Assembly (NCBI GenBank): GCA_028285755.1
Contig: JANQOQ010000006.1
Location: forward strand, 1,030,160 to 1,094,159
Source: Puniceicoccaceae bacterium
GTDB taxonomy: Bacteria; Verrucomicrobiota; Verrucomicrobiia; Opitutales; JAFGAQ01
Direction: 5' to 3'
Length of the DNA stretch: 64,000 bases
Notes under the pieces: generated by a model
The model's database searches: none
What the model was told of the DNA's origin: nothing
The model's input: only the letters and a program-made list of their open reading frames with translations
In this document: piece by piece, positions 1 to 8,355 of the stretch
Numbering within the stretch: position 1 is the first letter of the stretch
Layout: each line of letters opens with the position of its first letter
Position numbers and translations under genes: made by a program

Positions 1-1
1 A

Positions 2-499
2 ACCCGGCTGGATCACTACGACCGCGAACACCTCAAAAGCATCGTAAACCGCTCTTGCGGTTTGCTGGAGATTGAAGTGCACGATGAAGGAGCACACGAA
101 ATCGCTAAGCGGGCACGCGGCACCCCGAGAATAGCCAACAACCTCATCCAATTTGTACGCGATTACAGCGAACAAAGAGGCGATGGCATCATTACGCAGA
201 ATACCGCTCAACAAGCACTGGAACTGCTTGAAATCGACCAACACGGCCTGGATGAGATGGACAAGCGCATCCTTAAACTCATCGCAGCCAATTACCGGGG
301 AGGCCCGGTTGGCATCAATACGATTGCGGTGGCAGTTGGCGAGGAAGCCCAGACGCTAGAGGATGTTCACGAACCTTACCTCATTCAGGAAGGCTATTTA
401 CAACGCACGTCTCAGGGCCGCAAGTTGACGGATAAAGCCTGGCAGGTACTTGGCTTAAAACCTGTAATCGGTGAATCGGATAACCCGCTCGGCATATGA
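2..499 (+). CDS. ruvB: Holliday junction branch-migration ATPase RuvB, C-terminal part (5' end outside window)
   Basis: This is the C-terminal 165 codons of RuvB, the hexameric motor that drives branch migration on RuvA-bound Holliday junctions. The frame is open from the left edge, so the P-loop AAA+ core lies upstream of the window. Visible are the sensor/lid segment with RARGTPRIANNL, which carries the sensor-2 arginine, and the winged-helix DNA-binding domain with GGPVGINTIA, EEAQTLEDVHEPYLIQ and LQRTSQGRKLT, all close to the E. coli protein. The stop overlaps the ATG of kdsB by 4 bases (ATGA), which suggests translational coupling. A TTG at 62 is only an internal codon. The family assignment is certain; the length cannot be judged here. 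Confidence 0.95.
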   Translation, partial: TRLDHYDREHLKSIVNRSCGLLEIEVHDEGAHEIAKRARGTPRIANNLIQFVRDYSEQRGDGIITQNTAQQALELLEIDQHGLDEMDKRILKLIAANYRGGPVGINTIAVAVGEEAQTLEDVHEPYLIQEGYLQRTSQGRKLTDKAWQVLGLKPVIGESDNPLGI

Positions 500-1248
500 A
501 AACAGCAATCATAGTGCCCGGCAGGCTCGCATCGACACGATTCCACGAAAAGCTGCTGCACCCTATTAATGGAACGCCGCTAATATTGCTTACAGCCCAG
601 CGTATTCGCTCGGTAGCTCCGGATTACCCGCTCATATTTGCCGTCGATGACCGCAAACTCATCGCCCTGCTTGAGCCAAAAGGCTTTGATGCCATTTTAA
701 CCGATCCCGCTCACAATAGTGGAACGGATCGCATCGCCGAAGCCAATAAAACCGTAGGTGCTGACTATGTCATCAACGTTCAGGCTGACGAACCCCTCGT
801 CACAGGCCATCAAATTGATCAGCTGGCCGAGGCGATCAAATCTCCGGGCATCGATCTCGCAACCCTTGCACACTCATTTGAAAATGTGGAGGATTTTCAC
901 AACCCCAATCAGGTAAAGGTGGTGGTGAATGCGAAGCAGGAAGCGCTCTATTTTTCACGCTCACCCATTCCTTATGCCCGAGAGTATTCGGGAAAACTCA
1001 ATAATGCCTGGCTCGCGGATAATCCCTGCTATCGCCACCTGGGCCTATACGCTTACAGTCAGGAGTTTCTAAACGCCTTTAATCAACTACCTGCAAGTTA
1101 CCTGGAAATCACTGAAAAACTGGAACAACTCCGTGCCCTTGAAAATGGCTATAAGATCGCCGTACGTATCACTCATGAACCTACGATAGGTATCGATAGT
1201 CCCGAAGATGTGGAAGTTTTTGAAAATTTACTGAAAAACCAAATATGA
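496..1248 (+). CDS. kdsB: 3-deoxy-manno-octulosonate cytidylyltransferase (CMP-Kdo synthetase)
   Basis: It activates Kdo with CTP to CMP-Kdo for the lipid A inner core, so its presence implies an LPS-bearing outer membrane. The product is 250 aa, the normal size. Visible motifs are the N-terminal nucleotide-binding segment PGRLASTRFHEK (family usual PARYASTRLPGK), NSGTDRIAE near residue 74, NVQADEP near residue 94 (metal-binding Asp), FSRSPIPY, RHLGLYAYS, EKLEQLRALENG and the terminal IDSPEDVE. The proline/glycine of the usual LPGKPL stretch are replaced (FHEKLL) but the lysine is kept. It overlaps ruvB by 4 bases at its start and the following esterase gene by 4 bases at its end, so the three are probably co-translated. 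Confidence 0.95.
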   Translation: MKTAIIVPGRLASTRFHEKLLHPINGTPLILLTAQRIRSVAPDYPLIFAVDDRKLIALLEPKGFDAILTDPAHNSGTDRIAEANKTVGADYVINVQADEPLVTGHQIDQLAEAIKSPGIDLATLAHSFENVEDFHNPNQVKVVVNAKQEALYFSRSPIPYAREYSGKLNNAWLADNPCYRHLGLYAYSQEFLNAFNQLPASYLEITEKLEQLRALENGYKIAVRITHEPTIGIDSPEDVEVFENLLKNQI

Positions 1249-2081
1249 GACTCATCACGACTGCTTTATTCGTTTTATTCTCGATTTCTCTATCGGCTCA
1301 GCGTTTTGAACCGGATGCCAAAATCCCATTTAAGGAGACAGATAAAGGCGATTTGCTCCTCCATGTTTTTTACCCTGAGGAATATTCGAAGGATTCACGC
1401 TACCCGGCGGCCATCTTCTTTTTTGGAGGGGGTTGGACCCGCGGTAACCCCTCTCAGTTTTACCCACATAGTGAATATCTGGCATCACGCGGCATGGTCG
1501 CCATATCTGCACAATACCGAACTAAAGAAAGTCACGGCACTACCCCCAGGGAATGCCTGAAAGACGCTAAATCAGCCATACGGTGGTTACGAAATAATGC
1601 CGATGAACTCGCCATTGATCCTGATTTGATTGTAGCAGGTGGAGGCTCTGCCGGCGGCCACCTAGCTGCAGCAGCCGCGACTTTGAGCGGCTATAATGAA
1701 CCGGGTGAGGACACTTCGGTTAGCAGCGTTCCCATCGCATTGCTCCTTTTTAATCCAGTCTACGATACCAGCGCACGGGGATATGGTCATGAGCGTGTCA
1801 GCGACTTCTGGAAATCCTTTTCGCCAATGCATAACCTAACAACCGATACTCCTCCGAGTATTGTTTTCTTCGGTACCGAAGATCACCTGATCCCCGTTTC
1901 AACCGCAGAAGAATTTAAAGCCATGAATCAAAAGAACGGAGTCAGCAGTGATCTCCATCTCTACGAGGGATATGGCCACGGCTTCTTCAATTATGGCAAC
2001 AATGAAGACATTTATTGGGATACCATCGAAAAAACGGATCAGTTTTTAGTCGAGCTCGGTATCCTTAAATCTAAAGACTGA
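1245..2081 (+). CDS. Exported alpha/beta hydrolase, esterase/lipase (Abhydrolase_3-like)
   Basis: A 278-aa protein with a signal peptide (hydrophobic residues about 4-18, cleavage near SLSAQ), so probably periplasmic or outer-membrane exposed. The fold is an alpha/beta hydrolase of the BD-FAE / acetyl-esterase type. FFFGGGWTRGN stands where the HGGGW oxyanion loop usually is, the nucleophile is Ser135 in GGGSAGG, Asp about 212 lies in GTEDHLIP and His about 245 in GYGHGFF. Such enzymes commonly deacetylate polysaccharides or cleave small carboxylesters; the substrate cannot be read from the sequence. The start ATG overlaps the kdsB stop (ATGA). The gene ends 4 bases before tsaD. Confidence 0.8.
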   Translation: MRLITTALFVLFSISLSAQRFEPDAKIPFKETDKGDLLLHVFYPEEYSKDSRYPAAIFFFGGGWTRGNPSQFYPHSEYLASRGMVAISAQYRTKESHGTTPRECLKDAKSAIRWLRNNADELAIDPDLIVAGGGSAGGHLAAAAATLSGYNEPGEDTSVSSVPIALLLFNPVYDTSARGYGHERVSDFWKSFSPMHNLTTDTPPSIVFFGTEDHLIPVSTAEEFKAMNQKNGVSSDLHLYEGYGHGFFNYGNNEDIYWDTIEKTDQFLVELGILKSKD

Positions 2082-2085
2082 AACC

Positions 2086-3126
2086 ATGATTCTGGGCATC
2101 GAAAGCTCATGTGATGAATCCGCAATCGCGGTTTTTGACCCGGGATCCGGTTTAAAGGGTGAATGGGTTTCCAGCCAGATCACGCTGCATCGTGAATATG
2201 GGGGTGTAGTGCCCGATCTTGCCAGCCGGGAACATCTAGAAAATTTTGAACCCCTGTTACATGAGCTGCGCCAAGCGATCGATTTAAAGGATATCTCACA
2301 GCTTGCCGTCACCCAGGGCCCCGGGCTTGCTGCCTGCCTGGCCCTCGGCTTAACTGTCGCAAAAAGTATTGCTACGATCATCGACAAACCGGTTGTGGGT
2401 GTGAATCACCTCGTAGGCCATGCTTTCTCCCCCTTCATTCCAGTCCATAAGGTAAGTCCCCAGGAATTTGAAGATAAAGCTTCATCCATGTTACCACACT
2501 TGGGTCTGATCGTATCCGGCGGAAATACCCTAGTGGTAGAAATCAACCGGCATCGGGAAATTCAAACAGTGGCATCTACCGTCGATGATGCTGCAGGTGA
2601 AGCGCTCGATAAAGGAGCCAAGCTGTTGGGCCTGAACTACCCGGGCGGCCCGGAAATTGAAAAACTATCCACAGGTGGAGATGTCTCTGCCTATGATTTC
2701 CCGGTATCATTCCCCAATCCAAGCGATCATAAGTTTAGTTTTTCAGGACTCAAAACGAGCTTACGCTATACCCTGGAGAAAATGACTGATGACGAGGTGC
2801 AAAAGGCAATGTCCGATCTATGCGCCTCTTATCAGGAAGCGGTCATTAAGCAATTGATCCGAAAGTTAAGGCACATCCTTGATGGGGGCGATTATGCATC
2901 GATCGGCTTATCGGGAGGCGTAGCCAATAACAGTCGATTGAGAGAACTTTTTCTCGAACTCGGAAATGAATGGGGGATTCCAAGCCTAATAGCCGAGCGC
3001 AGGCATACGGGCGACAATGCGTCGATGATCGCATTTGCAAGTTGGCTCAACCCGGATCTCAACCATCAACCACAACAACATGCTCCACTTGGCATTGAGC
3101 CGAGTTTACGACTACAGGCTAATTAA
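2086..3126 (+). CDS. tsaD: tRNA N6-adenosine threonylcarbamoyltransferase TsaD
   Basis: It transfers threonylcarbamoyl from TC-AMP to A37 of ANN-decoding tRNAs, working with TsaB/TsaE, which are not in the window. The product is 346 aa, full length, ASKHA fold. Diagnostic motifs are IESSCDESAIAV at the N-terminus, GVVPDLASREH, TQGPGLAACLALG, the metal-binding histidines in NHLVGH, LIVSGGNT, DDAAGEALDKGAKLLG, FSFSGLKTS and GLSGGVANNSRLR, followed by HTGDNASMIA. It starts 4 bases after the esterase stop and its own stop overlaps the convergent ACT-domain gene by 3-4 bases. Confidence 0.97.
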   Translation: MILGIESSCDESAIAVFDPGSGLKGEWVSSQITLHREYGGVVPDLASREHLENFEPLLHELRQAIDLKDISQLAVTQGPGLAACLALGLTVAKSIATIIDKPVVGVNHLVGHAFSPFIPVHKVSPQEFEDKASSMLPHLGLIVSGGNTLVVEINRHREIQTVASTVDDAAGEALDKGAKLLGLNYPGGPEIEKLSTGGDVSAYDFPVSFPNPSDHKFSFSGLKTSLRYTLEKMTDDEVQKAMSDLCASYQEAVIKQLIRKLRHILDGGDYASIGLSGGVANNSRLRELFLELGNEWGIPSLIAERRHTGDNASMIAFASWLNPDLNHQPQQHAPLGIEPSLRLQAN

Positions 3127-3533
3127 TCGGCAAACTGCTCCGTAAGGCCCTTAAGCACTGCAAGGGCACGTTCTGCATTATTCACACCGACAAATATGTA
3201 GTCGTGATAAAATGCCCCCACAATATTGATGCTAATGCCCTGCTCCGCTAGCGGTGTGGAAATTGCTGCCGCCAGCCCCACCACATTAAAGCTGGAGTGC
3301 GCCTGCAGGCTGATATTGCGAAATACACTGTCGTAGGGCAATTCCAGATCATCCGCCGCTTCCTTCTCCAAAACGAGGGTAAGGCCCTCTTGTTCCCTAA
3401 AAGACAGTAACGGATTTAACTCCGCAAAATCTCCATAACGCGCATCCGGCAACGTACAGAACACGTATTCTTCATCCGACAAAACCGGATCTATCGCTGA
3501 CAATAGCTCCTCTAAATCATCACTTCCCGACAT
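3123..3533 (-). CDS. ACT domain-containing protein (COG3602-like)
   Basis: A 136-aa soluble protein resembling the small two-ACT proteins of COG3602 (DUF2241). The N-terminal half carries LLSAIDPVLSDEEYVFCTLP and EGLTLVLEKEAAD; the C-terminal half reads SSFNVVGLAAAISTPLAEQGISINIVGAFYHDY (positions about 75-110), the typical ACT strand-helix-strand with Gly and small residues at the ligand interface. Members are thought to sense small molecules, probably amino acids, but no ligand is known for this one. It ends convergently against tsaD with a few bases of overlap and lies 3 bases downstream of the PIN/TRAM gene, so it is probably the last gene of that minus-strand unit. Confidence 0.8.
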   Translation of the reverse strand: MSGSDDLEELLSAIDPVLSDEEYVFCTLPDARYGDFAELNPLLSFREQEGLTLVLEKEAADDLELPYDSVFRNISLQAHSSFNVVGLAAAISTPLAEQGISINIVGAFYHDYIFVGVNNAERALAVLKGLTEQFAD

Positions 3534-3536
3534 AAA

Positions 3537-4547
3537 TCAAACTTCCCCGTTTACAATATCTGCAAAAATCATTTTCCCCCCGGCGGAAGGTATAATACTA
3601 CTAATCTCCACAACGATCTTCTTACCCAAATGGTTGCGTGCATCATTCACCACGACCATGCTGCCATCACTGAGATAACCCACAGCCTGATTCGGCTCCT
3701 TGCCCTCCTTGACCAATTCAATATTGAGGGTTTGCCCAATGTCGATGTCCGGTATAAGCGCCTGGGATAGCTCATTTAAATTCAGCCACTCAACTCCGTG
3801 GAATTGCGCCAACTGTGCCAGGTTGTAATCCGTTGTTAAAAGTCGGGCCCGCATACTTTTGGATAAAGTGATTAGCTTATCATCCACTTTTTCATTATCC
3901 TTCATATCCACTTCATGAATGCGAATGTCCAGCCAGTGCATGGACTTAAGATCATTGATAGCCCTCAACCCTTTGCGGCCTCTTTCTTTTTTTCGGGTAT
4001 CTGATGAATCTGCGATACCTTGCAGCTCCTGCAGTACAAATGTGGGGATAACGATTCCAAAATTCAACCACTTACCCCTACAAATTTCAACAATGCGACC
4101 ATCAATAAGTGCTCCGGTATCGAGGATAACCACAGAATGCTCCGAATGCCGTGAGTCAAAACGCACATAGGGAATCACCAGGTAAAATTCATCTCTACCA
4201 CGCAAAGCAATAACGGCACCCAGATACATCAAAACCAGTGTAATCACCAGCCTTACCATGTAGAGTATATGCTCGAAATTCTCCTTGAGCGGTTCGAACA
4301 GTATCGAACTGTTGATCAAATGCGAGAAGAACGCCCCAATGGCTAATCCAAAGGTAAGCGCTGTAAACCCGCTGAGTGAAAACCCTTTGAGGTAAACATC
4401 AATGAGGATAACGAGTAGACTAATACCGATGCCAACCCCAAACACCAGCATGACGTTCATATCCGGGTTTGAGTAAGCGATTAAGGCACTGCCCAGCAGG
4501 CATAAAGCAAAAAAGAAGATCCGTAATGTGAGTATCGTATTTTGCAT
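3537..4547 (-). CDS. PIN/TRAM domain membrane protein (YacL-like)
   Basis: The product is 336 aa from the ATG at 4547; an in-frame TTG 13 codons upstream is unlikely because it lies inside the small gene that precedes it. The N-terminal about 125 residues hold four hydrophobic helices. Then comes a PIN nuclease fold with VILDTGALIDGRIVEICR (first acidic residue), the downstream acidic cluster DSSDTRKKERGRKGL and LLTTDYNLAQLA. A C-terminal TRAM-like RNA-binding domain follows (GYLSDGSMVVVNDARNHLGK). This is the standard architecture of B. subtilis YacL. The PIN domain suggests membrane-associated RNA cleavage; the substrate is unknown. A 55-aa membrane protein gene lies 4 bases upstream. Confidence 0.9.
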   Translation of the reverse strand: MQNTILTLRIFFFALCLLGSALIAYSNPDMNVMLVFGVGIGISLLVILIDVYLKGFSLSGFTALTFGLAIGAFFSHLINSSILFEPLKENFEHILYMVRLVITLVLMYLGAVIALRGRDEFYLVIPYVRFDSRHSEHSVVILDTGALIDGRIVEICRGKWLNFGIVIPTFVLQELQGIADSSDTRKKERGRKGLRAINDLKSMHWLDIRIHEVDMKDNEKVDDKLITLSKSMRARLLTTDYNLAQLAQFHGVEWLNLNELSQALIPDIDIGQTLNIELVKEGKEPNQAVGYLSDGSMVVVNDARNHLGKKIVVEISSIIPSAGGKMIFADIVNGEV

Positions 4548-4551
4548 CAAA

Positions 4552-4719
4552 TCACCCGCGTACTCTAAAGATATAATAGGCAACAAATGGAAGTATGCCT
4601 AAAATGATCATCGCAGCATACAATATATAAAGATGGCGCGTTGCCTTTTTACGCTCCTCGGGGCTCAAAGCCTCCCAAGGATCTTCTTCCCCTTCATTAT
4701 CCTGCGGCTCCTTATTCAA
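4552..4719 (-). CDS. Small single-span membrane protein, 55 aa, unknown function
   Basis: An unrecognised small open frame. It begins at a TTG (4719), reads a very acidic N-terminal half (NKEPQDNEGEEDPWEAL), then a basic SPEERKKATRH, then one hydrophobic helix (YILYAAMIILGILPFVAYYI) and a basic tail FRVRG, and stops 4 bases before the PIN/TRAM ATG. An in-frame stop sits 18 bases upstream of the TTG and there is no better start. The clean acidic-basic-helix-basic layout, consistent with an inside/outside charge rule, and the tight spacing to its neighbours argue that it is real. It could help anchor or assemble the adjacent membrane proteins, but that is only context. Confidence 0.65.
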   Translation of the reverse strand: MNKEPQDNEGEEDPWEALSPEERKKATRHLYILYAAMIILGILPFVAYYIFRVRG

Positions 4720-4781
4720 ATCTCTTAGTGCTATTTATCGTTAAATAACCAAGTCCTTGCCGGGAATGCAACAAGAACTAT

Positions 4782-5318
4782 CTACGATATTAGAATTTCT
4801 TTTAGATATGAAATCGCACCCGTATGGTGCAATATTCGTAAAAAAATCAGTGTAAACAAAGCCGCAAGGATATCATCAGCAACGACCGCCCACCCTCCTT
4901 GAAAGCGCTGAACCTGCTTAATAAATAAAGGCTTCCAGATATCCATTACGCGAAAAATAATAAAACCCAGGATGAAATGCAGGTAGTTTACGGATACATC
5001 CGTCAATGGATTGAGTCCCAAAAAACACACCGGTACTGCAACCACTTCATCCAGGATAATCCAGGATGGGTCTTTTGCACCCTGGCGGATTTCTGCTTCT
5101 TCCACAAACGCTGCAGCCAGATAGATCGTGACCAGCACCAAAACCACCTGAACAATAGGAGATGCGTTCATCACAAAGGTAATGAACCACAATAATCCCA
5201 CGACTGAACCTAAGGTGCCCGGTGCGAACTTCGATTTACCCAAACCAAACACACTGACAATACGATAAACCGTAGTATCGGAAAACATCGCTGCCCAGAT
5301 AAACCTTCTATGGATCAT
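4782..5318 (-). CDS. pgpA: Phosphatidylglycerophosphatase A
   Basis: A 178-aa inner-membrane phosphatase that removes the phosphate from phosphatidylglycerol phosphate to give phosphatidylglycerol. Family motifs are GLGKSKFAPGTLGS near the N-terminus, DPSWIILDEVVAV (metal/catalytic acidic residues), FRVMDIWKP and GGWAVVADDILAA, with four hydrophobic segments. The first ATG (5318) gives ten residues more than an alternative at Met11; no clear ribosome site separates them. It sits 12 bases downstream of pgsA, so the two successive steps of phosphatidylglycerol synthesis are encoded together. Confidence 0.9.
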   Translation of the reverse strand: MIHRRFIWAAMFSDTTVYRIVSVFGLGKSKFAPGTLGSVVGLLWFITFVMNASPIVQVVLVLVTIYLAAAFVEEAEIRQGAKDPSWIILDEVVAVPVCFLGLNPLTDVSVNYLHFILGFIIFRVMDIWKPLFIKQVQRFQGGWAVVADDILAALFTLIFLRILHHTGAISYLKEILIS

Positions 5319-5330
5319 ATTCAGAACGGA

Positions 5331-5915
5331 TTATTTCGCATACCTTGCTAGGTATTGGAATAAGCTGTAATAAGCGGTGATGACGCCAAGCATAAATATC
5401 GTCTCCGCGACAACATTAAAAAACTCAAGATAACTCACACGCGTGTATGCGAGACCTTCATACACCGTTACTAATGTGATGATCGCCAGCCAAAGGGTAA
5501 GAGCGGTGTATAACAAAATGCTCTTCAACTTACCCCATGCCTCTGCTCCAAAAACGGGCTTGCCCTGCGAAACCCGTAAATACCGCAGAGAAAGAATCGC
5601 CCATTCCCTGAGCAATAACAGGGATACCCACCAATGCATTTCCGTTTGAATAATACCCGCACCCAGCAACCAGATCAGAAAGACAAAAACGTAGAGCTTA
5701 TCTACGAGAGGGTCCATCATCTTCCCGAAATCAGATACCTGATTGCGAGCCCGGGCAAGCCACCCATCCAGATAATCGGTATAAACTCCCAGCAAGAAAC
5801 ATCCAAAAGCCCATACGGTGGCATACTCAAATGTTTGCTGATAAAGCGTTACACTGAGAGCCGCCAAAGGTAATCGGCTAAACGTGACAATATTCGGCAG
5901 TGTTAGAATTTTCAT
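5331..5915 (-). CDS. pgsA: CDP-diacylglycerol-glycerol-3-phosphate 3-phosphatidyltransferase
   Basis: A 194-aa integral membrane enzyme forming phosphatidylglycerol phosphate from CDP-diacylglycerol and glycerol-3-phosphate. The complete CDP-alcohol phosphotransferase signature is present: DG-x2-AR-x8-G-x3-D-x3-D, beginning DGWLARAR and ending DPLVD around residues 50-72. N-terminal LPNIVTFSRLPLA is typical of PgsA. Five or six hydrophobic helices follow. The gene lies 6 bases after the YggS-type gene and 12 bases before pgpA, forming a compact minus-strand group. Confidence 0.93.
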   Translation of the reverse strand: MKILTLPNIVTFSRLPLAALSVTLYQQTFEYATVWAFGCFLLGVYTDYLDGWLARARNQVSDFGKMMDPLVDKLYVFVFLIWLLGAGIIQTEMHWWVSLLLLREWAILSLRYLRVSQGKPVFGAEAWGKLKSILLYTALTLWLAIITLVTVYEGLAYTRVSYLEFFNVVAETIFMLGVITAYYSLFQYLARYAK

Positions 5916-5921
5916 TATTTA

Positions 5922-6623
5922 TCAGGAACGTTTTCCAAATAAGGCGGTTCCCACACGTATACAGGTGCTGCCCTCTTCAATTGCCATTTCAAGGTCTCCG
6001 CTCATTCCCATCGATAATTCAGCTAAACTCAGCTTATACTCACCTTCAATTTGTTTCTTCAAAGTGTTCAAACGTGCAAACGTATCCCTTACTATCGATT
6101 TATCCTCAGTCAGCGGAGCTATCGTCATCAAGCCCTCCAATTGCAGACCCGGAAATTGTAAGACTGCATCCAGAGCAGGCTTCATGTCATTAGTACTAAA
6201 CCCATACTTGGCAGGATCATCGCCGGTGTTAAATTGAAGCTGGATCGGAAGTTGCATTCCACGCTCTTCAACCGCTCTCCCAAGCCTATTAATAAGCTTA
6301 ATGCTGTCTACAGACTGTATCTTATCGAAATGTTCGAGTGCGAGATTTACCTTATTGCCCTGCAAGTGCCCTATCAGCTCCCAGATTATTTTACCGCGAT
6401 AGCCACCCTGTTTAGAGGCCACCTCCTGCACCCGGTTTTCCCCCACAGCATTGAATCCAAAATCCAAGGCAAACTGAACCGCCTCGATGGGGAAAGTTTT
6501 GGTAACCGGTAGGATACGAATATTTGACCTATCCCTCCCAACACGCGAGCAGACTTCATTGATACGACTCATTAAGGAGTCAGCATTTTGTTTGAATATA
6601 GGGTATGGAGGCAAATCACTCAC
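5922..6623 (-). CDS. YggS-family pyridoxal-5'-phosphate homeostasis protein
   Basis: A 233-aa single-domain alanine-racemase-like TIM barrel that binds PLP (YggS/PROSC family, roles in vitamin B6 and amino acid homeostasis). The PLP lysine is in PVTKTFP near residue 42. Other conserved blocks are GENRVQE, WELIGHLQGNK, QSVDSIKL, GLMTIAPLTED, SMGMSGDLEMAI and GSTCIRVGTALFG. The start is a GTG at 6623, followed by AGT GAT. It is divergent from the LysR gene with only 75 bases between them. Confidence 0.92.
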   Translation of the reverse strand: MSDLPPYPIFKQNADSLMSRINEVCSRVGRDRSNIRILPVTKTFPIEAVQFALDFGFNAVGENRVQEVASKQGGYRGKIIWELIGHLQGNKVNLALEHFDKIQSVDSIKLINRLGRAVEERGMQLPIQLQFNTGDDPAKYGFSTNDMKPALDAVLQFPGLQLEGLMTIAPLTEDKSIVRDTFARLNTLKKQIEGEYKLSLAELSMGMSGDLEMAIEEGSTCIRVGTALFGKRS

Positions 6624-6661
6624 TATTAGTAATATTTATAAAAAGAATTTTTAATTAACTA

Positions 6662-6689
6662 TTGACATGGCATTAGCAAATATTATAGC
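6662..6689 (+). promoter_or_regulatory. Possible sigma-70 promoter for the LysR gene, overlapping a minus-strand -10
   Basis: TTGACA at 6662-6667 followed after 16 bases by TATAGC at 6684-6689. Transcription would start only a few bases before the ATG at 6699, giving an almost leaderless message. On the other strand the same bases (6682-6687) read TATAAT, a consensus -10 directed towards the YggS gene, so the divergent promoters may overlap. Assignment is by eye only. Confidence 0.35.
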
Positions 6690-6698
6690 ACTTATATC

Positions 6699-7604
6699 AT
6701 GCACATCGAAAACTTCAAAATCTTTGCGGATCTCGTACAAACCAAGAGTTTCTCCCAGGCTGCAAAGATCAATGGCATCACGCAGTCTGCGGTTAGTCAA
6801 CAACTCAGGGCCATGGAAAATCATTTCAAAATTCTGATCGTAGACCGTAGCCAAAAGCAATTTAAACTTACCAATGAGGGTAAGAAATTGCACGAGTCCT
6901 CAAACGAAATACTCAATCTTTACGAACGCCTTAACTGCGAACTTCAGGAAATGAAAAAGGTCATATCCGGCAACATCCGGGTGTCGACTATCTATAGTGT
7001 GGGGCTGCACGAGCTCCCCCCCTTCATGAAGAAGTTTTTGCAAAGCTTCCCCAACGTAAATGTGCATCTGGAATACCGGCGTTCCAACTTGGTTTACGAA
7101 GATGTTTTGCACAATATAGTGGACATGGGGATCGTAGCTTATCCCACCAAAAACCGCGAGCTGGAATATATCCCGTTTCTGGAAGACGAGTTGGTCGTTG
7201 TGTGCAGCCCGGATCATGAACTGGCAAAGCGCAATGAGGTCAATCTTAACGAAATCAGCGAGCATAGCTACATTGGCTTTGATAATGATATACCGACGCG
7301 CAAGGCGACTGACCAGATATTTAGAGACCTGAGTATCAACGTGTTACCTGTCATGGAGTTTGATAACATCGAGACGGTAAAACGCGCAGTAGAAATTAAC
7401 GCAGGCATCGCAATAGTGCCCCGCGGCACGATTAAGCAGGAAATCGAAAAAGGTCTCCTTGTATCGCTCAATTTTGAAGGACATAAATTTACCAGGCCCA
7501 TCTATATCATTCACCGAAAAGGAAGGGTATTGACACCTGCTATGGAAAAATTCATCAATCTTCTCAATCCTACTAAGGAATCTGAGGAGAAAACTGAAGA
7601 ATAA
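6699..7604 (+). CDS. LysR-family transcriptional regulator
   Basis: A 301-aa regulator with the N-terminal LysR winged helix-turn-helix (FADLVQTKSFSQAAKIN, ITQSAVSQQLRAMEN, LTNEGKKL, residues about 1-60) and a periplasmic-binding-protein-like effector domain (SGNIRVSTIYSVG to the end). Length is normal. LysR proteins usually control a divergent or adjacent operon in response to a small molecule; here the neighbours are a YggS gene (divergent) and a secreted DNRLRE-like protein downstream, and neither identifies the inducer. The promoter region between it and the YggS gene is very short and AT-rich. Confidence 0.92.
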   Translation: MHIENFKIFADLVQTKSFSQAAKINGITQSAVSQQLRAMENHFKILIVDRSQKQFKLTNEGKKLHESSNEILNLYERLNCELQEMKKVISGNIRVSTIYSVGLHELPPFMKKFLQSFPNVNVHLEYRRSNLVYEDVLHNIVDMGIVAYPTKNRELEYIPFLEDELVVVCSPDHELAKRNEVNLNEISEHSYIGFDNDIPTRKATDQIFRDLSINVLPVMEFDNIETVKRAVEINAGIAIVPRGTIKQEIEKGLLVSLNFEGHKFTRPIYIIHRKGRVLTPAMEKFINLLNPTKESEEKTEE

Positions 7605-7631
7605 TTCCAACAGCGTCGTCTTACCCATACA

Positions 7632-8321
7632 ATGATTCAAAATCCCTGGTTCTCACGCATTTCATCATTTCTACTACTCACGCTTTTGAGCGTTTCGCTG
7701 GTATCTTTGGGATTCAGCCAGAACGGACGTGCCACCTTCAAAAACGGCTTAAATAACTATAATGGTTCCGAAGATTTCTACACCTATAGTGTAGATGGGG
7801 GTGTATTTAATAGCAAAGCGGACTTCGACGAAGAGACTCTCAAAGTCGCGCCCCTTTATTCAGATACCCAGTTTTTACTGAGATTCGGAGATCTGCCCTA
7901 TAGCCCTTCATCGTTTGATTTTATAAGCCGCCTCGCAATCGTACTGACCGTAAAAGATGCACCTACGGCAGACACCCTGACGCTCCACAATTTGTTTGAC
8001 CAGAATGTTTGGAGTGAACGCAGCGGTAATTATAACTCGATCAATGGCGCATCCCCCTGGAGTGGTGCAGATGGTAAACTTATCGACGCATGGCCAAATA
8101 CCGATGCCATTTTCAACATGACCGGTACCGAACGCGTCAACTCTACCATCACGATCGAAATCTATCCTACCGACGCATCCGCGCGGAAAGCCATATTGGA
8201 TAGCTGGCTGGACGGGAACAATCAGGGGGTTGTAGTTCGGGGCATCAGTGGCGTAAATACTTTCTACTCTTCCGACGCTTACAACGTCACCTACCGCCCC
8301 GAACTCATCATTGAGTTTTAA
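7632..8321 (+). CDS. Secreted DNRLRE-like domain protein
   Basis: A 229-aa exported protein with a signal peptide (hydrophobic residues about 11-26, cleavage near LGFSQ). The mature part looks like a single DNRLRE-type beta-sandwich: a run of beta strands with LLRFGDLP, a tryptophan-containing middle (QNVWSERSGNYN) and the closing YNVTYRPELIIEF typical of that family. Such domains are found at cell surfaces in Verrucomicrobia and Planctomycetes, often attached to larger enzymes; here it stands alone. It starts 27 bases after the LysR gene. Function is unknown, possibly surface binding or matrix. Confidence 0.6.
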   Translation: MIQNPWFSRISSFLLLTLLSVSLVSLGFSQNGRATFKNGLNNYNGSEDFYTYSVDGGVFNSKADFDEETLKVAPLYSDTQFLLRFGDLPYSPSSFDFISRLAIVLTVKDAPTADTLTLHNLFDQNVWSERSGNYNSINGASPWSGADGKLIDAWPNTDAIFNMTGTERVNSTITIEIYPTDASARKAILDSWLDGNNQGVVVRGISGVNTFYSSDAYNVTYRPELIIEF

Positions 8322-8355
8322 TTCCGCACATAAAAACCTTAACCCCTATACCACT

